Source: Erythrobasidium yunnanense (lineage: Eukaryota > Basidiomycota > Cystobasidiomycetes > Erythrobasidiales > Erythrobasidiaceae). Taken from it: a stretch of 64,000 nt of DNA. The stretch covers positions 3,891,652 to 3,955,651 of the forward strand of contig BCJC01000001.1 in the NCBI GenBank assembly GCA_001600175.1. Direction: 5' to 3'. A program made the translations under genes and the position numbers. Shown here in pieces: positions 26,190 through 36,840 of the stretch. The notes beneath the pieces are model-generated. The model saw only the letters and a list, made by a program, of their open reading frames with translations, made no database searches and was not told where the DNA came from. Position 1 is the stretch's first letter, and each line of letters starts with the position of its first letter.

Positions 26190-27339
26190 GGCTGGAATCC
26201 CCGCTAGCTAGCTGGCTACTGAAGCTATACGATAATGTACGAAATGGTGCTACTTCTCGCGACTCAAGAGAAGGCCTTCAGCGTCCGTAAAGGCTGGCTT
26301 CAAGAGACGGGCTGAGAGCGAGTGCGAGGGAGAGAAGAGAGTTCAAGGTGGCCAGAATTAAGAGGATGGTAACATGTAGAAGCTACAGATGCAAGAGCGG
26401 TACAACATCGTAGGATGACAGCGTGTTGCAATACTCACCGTCGAAACGGATCTCATCCTGGCTTTCCCAGCTCGTCCTGGCTTGGATCTGTGAGTATACA
26501 GGCGCGCACTACTGATGCTCTCTTTACATCCATCTAGCTCCTCTATGTGTGTTTTTTGATGCGTTCAATCTCTTTCCCTCCCAATTCCCGCTCCTTCAGC
26601 CCAAAGTTGGATTTTCAGCCTCGAAAGTACGCTTCTACGGCAAGCTATAGCATCTACGGGCCCAGAGACAGCCTATAAAGCACAGTACATGTTCTATTCG
26701 TACGCAAATCAAGTCGGTTTCCCGCTGCGATGCATACTCTGCCCGTGATGGAGAAGGATGCCCTTTCGAACTCATTCATCTCCCTGCTCGTCCTGCCCTC
26801 TACATTCCTGATGATGGCCCAGCGAGGTCGGATCCTGTATCAAGCAACCTACTATGCGCTCTGCGCGAAGTGCCAACCCTCCAGCGCATCTGTGTACACC
26901 AGAACGTTCATTGTCTCGTTTCTCAGCCTGTTTTTGCCACTTCCTGGCCGACCGCACATATCCACCTCTCCACGCATGTAACAATCTCTGATGCTTGCGT
27001 AGATGCTATTAAAGCATGCTATAGCATCATAAGCTGCTTTTGACATGTTCAGCTGATGGTCTTAGCTGAGTAGCGCTTTGACCCAATCACAGGTCGCCCT
27101 CCCATTCAATCAGGCACGAAGGCATAAAGCATAGCTAAGGAGTCCTCCAGAGCCATAGTGTACAGCTCAGATGATCATCATGCAAAGATAGCCTTTTCGA
27201 GTTGACTTCTACACGGCTTAGCATTGCGTACTCTCTCTTCAACAACGTCTGACTGATACTGCTAAGAAGGCCTAGTAGGATGACTACATCACTGCAGACT
27301 ACAGATGTGCATTCTTGAGCCTAGATTGGACGATGAAGC
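26190..27339. other. long intergenic region
   Basis: 1.15 kb upstream of the demethylase and downstream of the small inhibitor gene. It has one TATAAAG (about 26676) followed by an 83-codon open frame (26730-26981) without recognisable content. No RNA gene is visible. Confidence 0.35.
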
Positions 27340-27906
27340 TTATTTCTTCTCCTCGGTGTACTCAACGCCCTGTTACAGAAGAAGGACGTTAGCGAAGATA
27401 CGCTGTTGAGGGACTTTAGACTTACAGCTTCGTCAAGCACCTCTCGAGCGTGCTCTTTAGCAGCCTCTGACACGCCTTCTCTGTGCAGAGTAGCCTACAT
27501 CCTCGATAGTCAGAGGAGGTCATGTTGGGCAGCTATAAAATAAAGCGTCGTACCTTGTATCCTCCGAGAACTGGATGCAGTCACAACGTCAGCAGATGCC
27601 AGTAGAAAGGACCAAGTACTATAGCCTACCTCTGTGCTCATGCTCGCTTCCATTGCTGCTGTCTCTGTCATGCTGGACGTGGGATATCTTCGAGTGTTTC
27701 TCGTCATGTTTGGAAGGCGAAACTTCTGTATCGCTACCGCCGTCCGTTTTGGGAGCTACGTGCAGCTCGTCGTCGACTTCGTAGCCCAGCTTGTCGAGCT
27801 TGTCGATGACGCGTTCTTTGCCTTCTTCAGACACTGCGTGCAGTCGAATGATAGTCAGCTGAGGAATTTGCTGTCGGACAAGCTCTGCTCTGCTCACCTC
27901 GGTCAT
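27340..27906 (-). CDS. Pbi2/I9-like proteinase B inhibitor, with an internal insert
   Basis: Small cytosolic protein resembling the yeast vacuolar proteinase B inhibitor and the I9 propeptide fold. Splicing ATGACCGAG to an exon starting CTGACT gives MTELTIIRLHAVSEEGKERV, then IDKLDKLGYEV; later exons give VLGGYKATLHREGVSEAAKE and EVLDEAGVEYTEEKK. Pbi2 has the same order: a beta strand, an acidic helix, a GG/HE turn, a KGYTIKV-like strand, a second helix and an acidic VEEDK end. Between the halves lies a hydrophilic, His/Ser/Asp-rich insert (HDEKHSKISHVQHDRDSS) not found in Pbi2. Introns fall after GAG at 27898, after AGA G near 27633, and after AAG and GCT. The family assignment rests on pattern, not on a search. 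Confidence 0.6.
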
Positions 27907-29460
27907 TGTGGAGGGATGCGGTGACTGGAGGAGGGTGGTCATAAGCAGAGAATGATGAGCCAGCAGGACTAGGACACGAGCTTACGGCCTCTAACGACGT
28001 TGTCTTTGTGAGTCACTGTAGTACGTCCGGTCAGTCTGCTAATCCTGGCTGCTGTTTGGGGGAAATCCCTCACTCTTGTTTTTGCTGATTTGGGTTTTCA
28101 GAATGGGAGTCAGTGGTAGGAAGGAAAGAGACGAGAACGAGAAAGAAAGAGAGAGAAGGAAATCTGGCTTTCCTAGAGTCCTCAAACGAATCACGTCACA
28201 CGGACCCGACCGCTAGCCCCAAACAAACGCGCCGCGTTCAGCTGAAGTACCCATTGGCCTTCTTTCAAGGTACTGCTGTAGCGGTAACATCAAGGTATGT
28301 GCCCTTCCGCTAAATTTTACCGTTTTGTCTCTGGATTGATTGGACTGTCAGTGAAGCACCAAATGCACCCGACAAGCTCGGAAGTGCTAGTTCTCGCAAG
28401 AGCAAGAGTGAATAGGAGGAGGTATCCAAGTCCTTGTGACCCCAGAGCTGATCGCACTCAGGCCTGAGCTGCGGAAAATCTTCGACGTGGCTTCGCTGGC
28501 ATTTGGAACTTAAAGCTGCTGAAGATGCAGATTCCGTCAGGCAGTTCTCTCGGGTGACAGCTGAAGAATCGAGGATCAAGCTTTGAGATTACAGAAAAAA
28601 CGAGGATTAGCGAGAAGACTCGAAGTTCACGGCTTTGCCAGGTGTTGATTGGACCATCATCAACTTTCGAACGTTCTGCATCACTATCTAAACCAAGGCT
28701 CATGTCCGAGAATCCTATCATCAGAGCTCTTCTGTGTCTCCACACTCCTTTCCCTCTCTCTGTTCTGACCCGCTGCCCTTCACAGTGTGATTTTTCATTC
28801 GATGGCGTCACCCATCCCTGCACTTCCAATTTGGGTCTTGAAAACTAATACAGGGCGTTTAACTAGAAATTAAATGACAGCATCTGTCACTCTCGGGGAT
28901 TAGACTCCAATCGCCGCTCAGGCACTATTGGTTCCTGGGTAAAAAAAGCCTAAGGGCGATCTTGTGGTGCAGGTTCTCGACCCGGCATTCAGGTTGGTCT
29001 TCAAAGGTGCCTAAAAAGTCATAGATCATGCAGTCATAGTCATAAGACCTATAACTAAACGCTGAAGCTGCTCGATGGCCTGATTTTGGGAGATGAGGCA
29101 TCTGCTTGGGCGATCATTTATACATGTGAATGCAGCATATTGGCAGTACCTCACTCAGGTACAGATAACCCACAGTACCTTTACACTGTGCTCCTCTTGG
29201 TCCTCGATCGATTTTATGGATTCTAAAGCGACTATACCTGAAGATCCAGTATACCAATGCTTTTCAGGCAATATGCCCTTCATGGAACTGCTCCCTAGCA
29301 GAGGTCATGTTACCTTGATGTCGTCAAGGTCATCCGAGTTTCGAGTCTGGACCTCCACGGGATTCCCGTAAGTCGGGCTTGGTCAAGCGGGACCATGGGT
29401 GGTGTCTCCACTTCTCGTCCCGTTAGGAGTGGCCTCATCGTAAGTCCGACCTGTCGCAGC
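27907..29460. other. long intergenic region, no gene seen
   Basis: 1.55 kb with only short, unconvincing frames. It separates two divergent genes and so holds the promoters of both. No repeat or RNA gene is evident. Confidence 0.4.
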
Positions 29461-29468
29461 TATAAAAG
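29461..29468 (+). promoter_or_regulatory. TATA box of the Asn/Gly-rich secreted protein gene
   Basis: TATAAAAG lies 99 bases before the ATG at 29567, followed by a pyrimidine-rich leader, a typical arrangement for strongly expressed fungal secreted proteins. Confidence 0.6.
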
Positions 29469-29566
29469 CGAGCCATATTCTCAGCTTCTTTCCTTCTTTT
29501 CTTTCATTCCACAAATCCCCAGCTCCCATCTCACACAGCCCACATCTCCTAATCCACAACAACAGA

Positions 29567-30632
29567 ATGAAGCTTACTCTCATCGTCACAACTTTTGCTG
29601 CTTTCTTTGCAGTCGCAGATGCACACGTAGTTCCTAGTAAGCTCATCCGCAACGTCGTTTAGGTGGACAGCACTTAGCATGGCTGATATGACTTCACCGT
29701 AGCTTGTTCCGGCACCAAGACGGTCAACAAGCTTGTGCTAGTTACCCCTCCCCCGGTCTTGTGGGTCCATACACATCTTACCTCTCCCTCAGCCAATGCT
29801 TACGTTCGTACAACCACACACAGAGCCGTCAATGCCGCGAACGGTAACCTGAATGGCAATGGTGATAGGTAAGCTGCAGCACTTCGATGGGATTACCTGA
29901 CTTTATGGCTAACAAACCTTCGTCCGTCAGAAACAATGCAAACGGTCAAGCAAACTCGGGCGGTAGCTACAACGGGGACTCAACCTACTACTATATGGAG
30001 AAGCGAGACGAGCAGCTCGAAGCCCGTATGTTTCCCGTCCTTCATGCCCATTACAATGTAGACCCAGCTCACTCCGTCCATGCAGGCAACCATCTTCCTC
30101 CATGCTCCACCAAGACTGTCACTACATACAAAACTCTGGCTCCCAAGGTGTAAGCTAAAGATGGGATTGCGTGCAAAAGACCTTTCGCTAAATCTATGAC
30201 CTTTCAGCATCGCTGTGAACGCGGCCAACGGCAACGCAAATGGAAATGGACACCGAAACAACGCCAACGGCCAAGGCAACTCTGGAGGAAATCACAATGG
30301 TGATAGCATTGGGCGCCGAGATGTCGAAGAGCGCACCCCTCACGAACCTGCCTGCCCCGAGAAGACCAAGACGGTCACTGTAACACCTCACCCTGTCACA
30401 AAGACCGTCACTAAGACCAAGGTTACTACCGCTACCGTAACAAAATCGTAAGCTGGCCCATCTCACTTACGCGCTCGTCCGATCTAACGACTTCCCACTC
30501 TGCAGCTTATACGTCAACGCAGGCAATGGAAACGGCAATGGAAATGGCGATAGAAACAACGCAAACGGTCAAGGAAACAGCGGAGGAAACAACAATGGCG
30601 ATTCTATCTCTTATGGCGAAGGATGGTTCTGA
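29567..30632 (+). CDS. secreted protein of three Asn/Gly-rich modules
   Basis: Not a recognised family. It opens with a signal peptide (MKLTLIVTTFAAFFAVADAH). After a GTAAGC intron the mature part contains three related modules. Each has a Cys followed by a Thr/Val/Lys stretch (STKTVTTYKTLAPK, KTKTVTVTPHPVTKTVTKT). Then comes VNAxNGN..NGNGxR, then NNANGQ(A/G)NSGG..NGDS at about 29935, 30256 and 30555. Most introns sit at module borders (GTAAGC, GTATGT, GTAAGC, GTAAGC), so exons and modules correspond. There is no predicted membrane anchor or GPI-like tail; it ends ISYGEGWF. The composition suits a wall-associated or secreted matrix protein, or a candidate effector. A TATA box precedes it. Confidence 0.75.
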
Positions 30633-31060
30633 TATGCTAAATCAGATGACTATTCCAGTCCTAGGAAGAGATGATGGTGAAGTCAGGGAAGTTGAGAGTC
30701 AAGTCAGGGGAGTGAAGCGGTCTTAATTGTTTGCTGGTGAGGAAAACCCGAAATTGCGTTAAAAAATACCTGTATTAGTTTTCGGCGGAACTTTCTTGTA
30801 GCTCAGTGCCCACTTGAAGTAATACTTCAACCGCCCATCTGGGCCTATTTATTCCACTCTCATTGCATCTTGTCTTCCTCTTGCGTTACAGAGCTGCTTC
30901 CGACCAATCGGAGTCTGTACTTGATCGTCTGAGCTTATCATCCTGGCAGGTCTACGAGAATGTGCTATACACACGGACTGCACCAATATGACCGTATGCG
31001 GTATCTGACGCGATACTTTACCTGGAACGAGTGCCTTTGTGATCTGTGATCAACGGATGA
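30633..31060. other. intergenic, nothing recognised
   Basis: 3' flank of the Asn/Gly-rich gene. No feature is seen. Confidence 0.35.
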
Positions 31061-31463
31061 CCTGCCTTTGCCTGTTTGAGGAGACCGGCTCTCTCCATTT
31101 GGCACAAGTCTCGAGCCGAGGCGAAGGAACAACGGGCGTATATACGGCAATACTTCATTACAGCTTTCAAGGATGTGCCAGACAACAAAGAGGACTGGTC
31201 TCTGCAGTCAGTCAGAGCTGTTGCAAGGTACCTGGTCCTGGACACGACCCTTTGTAAGGCTAGGGACGCCGGTCTTTCCAGGGACTTTAATACAGCTATG
31301 AACGCAGCTGTTGCACTGTCCAACCATCTAGAGTAAGTATTGGGTCAAATCGAAGGCAGGGCTGCAAGCTGATCCCTGGGTGTCTCCGAATGCCAGTTCT
31401 GCAGCCCAACGATTGAAGGAGAAGAACGGAGGGCTGTGGTACCTAAACGGAAGACAGTATTGA
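31061..31463 (+). CDS. small hypothetical protein, start unclear
   Basis: A frame reading SIWHKSRAEAKEQRAYIRQ, then WSLQSVRAVARYLVLDTTLC and FNTAMNAAVALSNHL ends at a good donor (GTAAGT at about 31334). The next exon reads SAAQRLKEKNGGLWYLNGRQ and stops at 31463. The peptide, about 110 residues, is helical and basic. No ATG in this frame is visible upstream; an in-frame stop lies near 31058. Either a small 5' exon is missing or this is a gene remnant. Family unknown. Confidence 0.3.
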
Positions 31464-31994
31464 GACAATACTAAGGCCAAAGATGCGTCTTTCCTGCGAG
31501 AGCACATATCGACACTCCATGCAGCTGGCTTAGCAGTAGCAGGCATCGAACGAGCGATCGTCTATCAATACATCACACAAGCTCCCTTGAAAGTACAGAT
31601 AGTGCGAACACCGTGATCCATGCCCGCTCTCCAGATGCTGGAGATCCCCTGAGGCCGAGGCAGACGAGGCAGTTGGAAGCATGTTGCACAAGTCTAGAGC
31701 TTGTATATCCTAGATCATTGAATACGGGCTGGTCTCGAATACCATCTTCTTGATCATCAGGTACAGCTTTGTGCTAGTCTCGCTCGCGTTTGCCCTGCTG
31801 CTCTATCATAACATGTTGCCTCGTATTGTCCGCTGGTAATGGAGCTCCTGCTCTCCAAGCTGCATTGCTTTTCCAGTCGCGTTCCTGTCCTCGTACCTGA
31901 ACGGCCTCAAAAATTGTCGCGAGCCTTTTCTTTCCAGCACCGATTCTCAAGCCAGGAAGACACAGTCGCAAGCAGCGAAACTCAGCTTAGCACG
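31464..31994. other. intergenic, promoter side of the methyltransferase gene
   Basis: No gene is recognised. The open frame of the methyltransferase continues 5' of its likely ATG without family similarity. Confidence 0.35.
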
Positions 31995-33800
31995 ATGTCT
32001 GATATTGATGGCGCGCCTCTGCGGTCGCAAGCTGTGACTATCCCTCAACCGCCTTATCCTGTGGACGGAAACGGCTCCTTCAGCAATCTCGTTTTGGCTG
32101 GCCTCGTCTTGAGTTCGCCATGGATTCTGTTCAAGTTCTTTGTCCCTTACTTCACTATTGGATTCTGGTCGTACCTCTTCTTCCTGCCTCTGACTGGCAT
32201 CCCCGTCGCGGTTGGGTACTGGGCTCTCATGAGCAGGATTGGCGGGCCCAAGCGCGAACACACTATCAAAGCACTTCCCAACAAGCCTATGAGCTACTAC
32301 CTCACCTTCAAGGACGCGAAACTCGAGAAGGAATACAGCAACAAAAAGATTCCCATGCAGACTTTCTACGAGGCATACTTTGCCCAAAAGGTCGACTTCA
32401 ACAGTGAGTCAGCGACTGGTGTATACCCCAAGGATCACCTGTTGACCGTTCTACTTGCGACAGTCGACGTGCTCGAAGCAATGGAAGCTAGACACGACTG
32501 GGCAACTTTCGTTATGACATGGGAGCTCTTCTACCAAGTCTTCTTTTCACTCATTCCAGATGTCATCATGCACACCAAGATCCAGGATGAGACTCAGATC
32601 CGAGACCACTATGACCGGTAGGTGCTCTTTTCGGGTACCTTTCGATCTCAACTTACGTCTTGCGACCTATAGGGGCAACGACTTCTACAACTGGTTCCTG
32701 GGACCTCGCATGATCTACACCTCGGGCGTCGTGACCGACGAGAACAAGGAGGAAACACTCGAAGAGCTTCAAGACAACAAACTCGCCCTAGTCTGCCACA
32801 AATTGGACCTTAAGGCCGAGGACAGGCTGTTGGACATAGGTAGTGGATGGGGAACGCTCACAACATATGCCGCCAAGAACTTTGGTTGCGATGCTACTGG
32901 CGTAACGCTTGCTAGGGAACAGACCAAGTTCGGTACCGAAAGAATAGCGCAGAACGGGTACGCTACGTCAATGGTTCCCCGTATGTCGATGTATTGACAT
33001 TCTGCGTATAGTATTCCAGCCGATCGTGCCAGAATCCTCTGCATGGATGCCCACGATATCCCCGATCACCCAGCCGGCCGCTATACCAAGATCACATCGC
33101 TTGAGCAAGCAGAACACATTGGAATCAGACGTTACCAAGGTTTCATGAAGAAGATCTACAACTTGCTAGACGATGATGGTACCTTTGTTCTCCAAGTTGC
33201 TGGTCTGCGACCAAGCTGGCAATACGAGGATCTGATCTGGCGAGTCTGGTCACGAACGTATAATGTGATCACTGCTGACCAGCTACTGCAGGGGCCTGTT
33301 CATGAACAAATACATCTTCCCCGGTGCCGATGCTTCGTGCTCCCTTGGATGGGTCATCAACCAGGTCGAGTCTGCTGGCTTCGAAGTCAAGAGTATCGAT
33401 GTCCTCGGCGTACATTACTCTGCTACAATCTGGAGATGGTACAAGAACTGGCTCCAGAATGCCGACAAATGCTCCGATAAGTATGGCGAAAAGATCAACA
33501 GAGTCTGGAAGCTCTTCTTGGCTTGGAGCACCATCGTCGCTAGACAAGGTGGAAGCTCTGTGTTCCAAGTGAGGTCTCACATATACTACGCGAGAATGGA
33601 GCTGAGATGATCTACCGCAGATTACCCTGCACAAAAACCTCAACAAATACAACCGTATCGATGGCGTTAAGAGCCATTCGAGCATTCACATTCCCAAAAG
33701 AGAGGGTAGCTCGTACGTGAGATCTTTCGCTACAAGCATGGCCCGCGCTGATGGCACTGTCCATTCAAGCGCCGTTGAGCATATGCCAAATCTCGCTTAG
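31995..33800 (+). CDS. sphingolipid C9-methyltransferase
   Basis: SAM-dependent methyltransferase that adds the C9 methyl branch to the long-chain base of fungal glucosylceramides; acts at ER/Golgi membranes. It has two adjacent N-terminal membrane spans (LVLAGLVLSSPWILFKFF and FWSYLFFLPLTGIPVAVGYW). A cyclopropane-synthase-like catalytic domain follows: HYDRGNDFYNWFLGPRMIYT, LLDIGSGWGTLT (SAM-binding GxGxG), ATGVTLAREQ, ARILCMDAHDIP and EDLIWGLFMNKYIFPGADAS. Length is about 510 residues, as expected. The start at 31995 gives MSDIDGAPLRSQ. Introns: about 32619-32672; a second before IPADRAR; a GC..AG intron at 33240-33291; and a last one near 33568-33620. The tail ends VEHMPNLA. Confidence 0.93.
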
Positions 33801-34284
33801 ACGTATGGAGCCGAATTAGACCGACGATAGAACCGCATAGAACCGTGGCGACCACGTCGACGTACGTTTAAACTCGCAATTAGAGGACTGCAGTACTGGC
33901 TCCACCAGAGCTCACTAGCACAGAGGACATTAGATAAATACAAGTCGGCGTGCTCCTTCGTCGAAACGCGATGCCGACCTTCACAAATGTTCATGGGTTG
34001 CATTGCTGATCGCGTGCTGACACAGACGCAAACAGCGGCTGCCCTTCCTTGCAACGCCCAAGGTTGCGATTGTCTGGGCACAACTCAAATGGCCACTTCG
34101 GTATGACGGGCACACCTGCAATTCGTCGCGCCAATGCTTTTCAATCGTTCTGGATTTGCGAGAAGACGAGCGACGATGCATTGTTTGCCGCTCGACTGAA
34201 AGCAGCACAGCAGGGTTACGGATCTACTTGAATGCCGCACAGAACGTGAGTTTCCTCTCCGCACGGGCATGTGCTGTCAGTCTG
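33801..34284. other. intergenic, nothing recognised
   Basis: Lies between the 3' ends of the methyltransferase and the first paralogue gene. No feature is seen. Confidence 0.4.
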
Positions 34285-35187
34285 TCATCCATGCGTATGC
34301 ACCCTAGCAGGTTTGGCGAGGAAAGCCTTATACTCCGCCTCCGATCGCATATTGGTCTTGACGTACGCCTCACTAAAATATTGTTCCAGCCGAGCCGAAT
34401 ACCAAAGTCCTTGTCCGCGCTTGAAATCATCCAGGCCCCCATTCACTTCAGCCGGGTGGAGAAGCTTCGTTTCGGTTGATGCTCGATCTCGTATGCGCAT
34501 TACGCTGGCGCTGTCAGGAAACAGCCTCTTCGAACCGGGCAGCGACCCACGGGGCAGGAGCGCTTCCGCATCTGCACTCAGCTCGACCTTCAAAATCGCC
34601 TCCTGTCGGCCACCTTTTCTGCATGCGCACTCAAAGAATGAATGATATATGTAGGCGTGCTTGAGAGGGCGTTCCATCTTTCCTGAGAGCTCGACAGGCG
34701 GAGCGGCACGTCTGACTGATTTGGCCTTCTTGCTTTCGAAGGTATCTTTCGAGTATAGCCGATGCTTTGGTGCGGAATAATAGACATCTTCGCCGAGCTT
34801 GGCACGTTCAAGGTCCTTCGATGTCATGAAGACGGAATCGACCAGTTTCGTATCCTGCAGGGGCATACGCACACCAAGCTGTCGACTGCCCTTTGAGTCC
34901 ATAACGCCTTTGTCGACCAGAGCACCTAATTTGCTGAATAAGAACCTTTGTCTAGGGTCATGATCAATGGACACATGTTTGCCTTGATCGTCTTGATCGC
35001 CATCTTGCTGGAAGGCGCTACCGGTAGACGAAAGAGAACACGAAGTACTGGAGACAGAGCTCCGTCTTGTCATTGAGAACGCTGCTGATGCGGAGCTGCT
35101 TGCTCCTTCAGACCCTGAGCGTGAGGGGCGAGCTCGAGATAGTGCTTTTGCAGGCGCTGGTGAAGCGGAAGAAGTTGCGGTTGGCAT
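34285..35187 (-). CDS. unknown protein, tandem paralogue 1 of 3
   Basis: One uninterrupted exon of 300 codons, unusual here where most genes have introns. A Ser-rich N-terminus includes SVSSTSCSLSSTGSAFQ. A conserved core follows: RFLFSKLGALVDKG, QLGVRMPLQDTKLVD, DVYYSAPKHRLYSKDTF, then HAYIYHSFFECACRKGGRQ, VELSADAEALLPRGSL, MRIRDR, FKRGQGLWYSARLEQYFSE and EAEYKAFLAKPARVHTHG. No signal peptide, membrane span or known catalytic motif is seen. It shares the whole core with the next two genes, in the same orientation, so they arose by tandem duplication. Family and function unknown. Confidence 0.7.
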   Translation of the reverse strand: MPTATSSASPAPAKALSRARPSRSGSEGASSSASAAFSMTRRSSVSSTSCSLSSTGSAFQQDGDQDDQGKHVSIDHDPRQRFLFSKLGALVDKGVMDSKGSRQLGVRMPLQDTKLVDSVFMTSKDLERAKLGEDVYYSAPKHRLYSKDTFESKKAKSVRRAAPPVELSGKMERPLKHAYIYHSFFECACRKGGRQEAILKVELSADAEALLPRGSLPGSKRLFPDSASVMRIRDRASTETKLLHPAEVNGGLDDFKRGQGLWYSARLEQYFSEAYVKTNMRSEAEYKAFLAKPARVHTHG

Positions 35188-35422
35188 CGTTGTTCTGGCG
35201 TTCTATTCGTGAATTGAGTCGAATAGGTCGGAAAGAGAGCGACTAGCTGCGACAGGCAGGTATCTTTCGAACGTTAAGGCGGTGTCGGACCCTTTTGACC
35301 ATGTCAATGAAGGTATCAGTCAAAGGACATCTTGAGTAGTCAGCAGTATACGAAACAAAACTTGTCGGCGGGAGAGGGACGGATGATGCACGCATTTTGA
35401 CTGCCCGTTGAGGCGACAACGG

Positions 35423-36312
35423 TCAATGATGGGAGTGCACCTTTGGCGGATCAGCCAAGAAACGGTCGTACTCAGCCTCCGTCCTAAGATTGCCCCTGAC
35501 TTCCTGTTCAGTGAAGTATCTGTCCATTTTGGAGGAGTACCAGAGTTTTTGACCACGCTTGAGATGATCGAGACTGCCATTGATTGAATAAGAGTTAAGC
35601 AGCTTAGTCTGTCCAGTAGCGATATCTCGAACTCGGATGACATTAGCCAGACCCGGCGATAATGTCCGTAATCATCCAAGGTGCCGGAGGGAAGAAGCGC
35701 GTCCACAGTAACGCTGAGCTCGACCTCGAGAACAACCTCTCGACTACCTTTTGAACATCGACACTCCGAGTACGAATGGTACATGTACGCGTGTTTGAGA
35801 GAATGTTTTCTGATGGAGCGACTTGTGGCAGGCGGAGCGAAGCCTCTGGTCGAATTGGCCTTCTTCTGTTTGAATGTGGCTTTCGAGTATAGCAGCTCCT
35901 TCGGAGCACAGTAGTAGAGCACATCTTTGAGCTCGGCGCGTTTGAGCTCTTCGGGCTTCATATGCTTGGGATCGACCAGTTTTGTCTTTTGAAATGGCAT
36001 GCGTACACCTAAACGGTGTTCTCCCCATTCATTCTTGGCATCTTTGTCGACGACTGTACCTAGTCTGCTGAATAAGAGCTTGTGTCTGTCCCCGCTGCCG
36101 AGCGGTACACGCTTGGCTCGCTCCGCTGGACCACCATTCTGCTCAAAGGTACTGCCAGTCGATGAGAGAGAGCACGAGGTACTGGAGACGGAGCTACCTG
36201 CTGCCAGCGAAGGCGTACTAGCAGCGGTGCTGCTGGCCATCGAGGAAGCGAAGCTTGAAGAACGAGATCGGTTCTTGATAGATGGTGATACGGACCATGT
36301 CTTGACCGGCAT
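35423..36312 (-). CDS. unknown protein, tandem paralogue 2 of 3, with a frame change near the C-terminus
   Basis: Starts MPVKTWSVSPSIKNRSRS. The family core follows: SVSSTSCSLSSTGSTFEQ, LLFSRLGTVVDKDAK, HRLGVRMPFQKTKLVD, YYCAPKELLYSKATF, HAYMYHSYSECRCSKGSRE and VELSVTVDALLPSGTL. About 25 bases later the first frame departs from its relatives and runs on to 35320. The neighbouring frame carries the expected end (VIRVRDIATGQTKLL, LKRGQKLWYSSKMDRYFTE, EAEYDRFLADPPKVHSHH), stopping at 35423. No intron of plausible size fits there. Either the gene has suffered a one-base shift or the assembly has an error. If genuine, this copy makes a protein with an altered tail of similar length. Confidence 0.6.
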
Positions 36313-36840
36313 CGTGCTTGAAGTTTGTCTAGAACGTAGGTCAGTACGCAAAAGAGAGCGAGAGGGGCAGACAGCAAAGCATGCTGGCCTTGCTCTCAGT
36401 GTCATGGCGATGTAAAGTTGTCAGACAAAGGTCGCATCGGATGTCAGAGTGCAGCGAGCTGAAAGTTTTCTGGCGAGCAAGCAATGATCCGTCTTCGCCC
36501 GGTTCTTGCTCATGTCTTCTTCCGAAAATCGTGAGATGCGCGGGCATCAATTGCTGTGCCAGATGTAATTTCTCGGATAGATCTAAGGTATATAGCGATC
36601 TGTTCCAATAGGTTTTGTCAGTTGATGTGTATAGTCACCACGTCTGGCTTGACCTCTAGATGACCTAGCGGCCTCTTCAAGCATTCCAAAATGACGCAGC
36701 GGTCCTTGAGAGAAAGTTAGGAGGACGTGCAGTTGAGAAATAAGGTAGAACATGGAGAGCAGTTACAGCCGCGATGCAAGGAGCGGTCTACTCGAAAGCT
36801 AGACCAAACCGTTCTCTGCTTTTCGTGCGGCCTGAAACGG

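Noticed and set aside
26730-26981. 83-codon plus-strand open frame after a TATAAAG
   Set aside because: There is no recognisable domain or splice support, and it lies in a long intergenic region. Too weak to call a gene.
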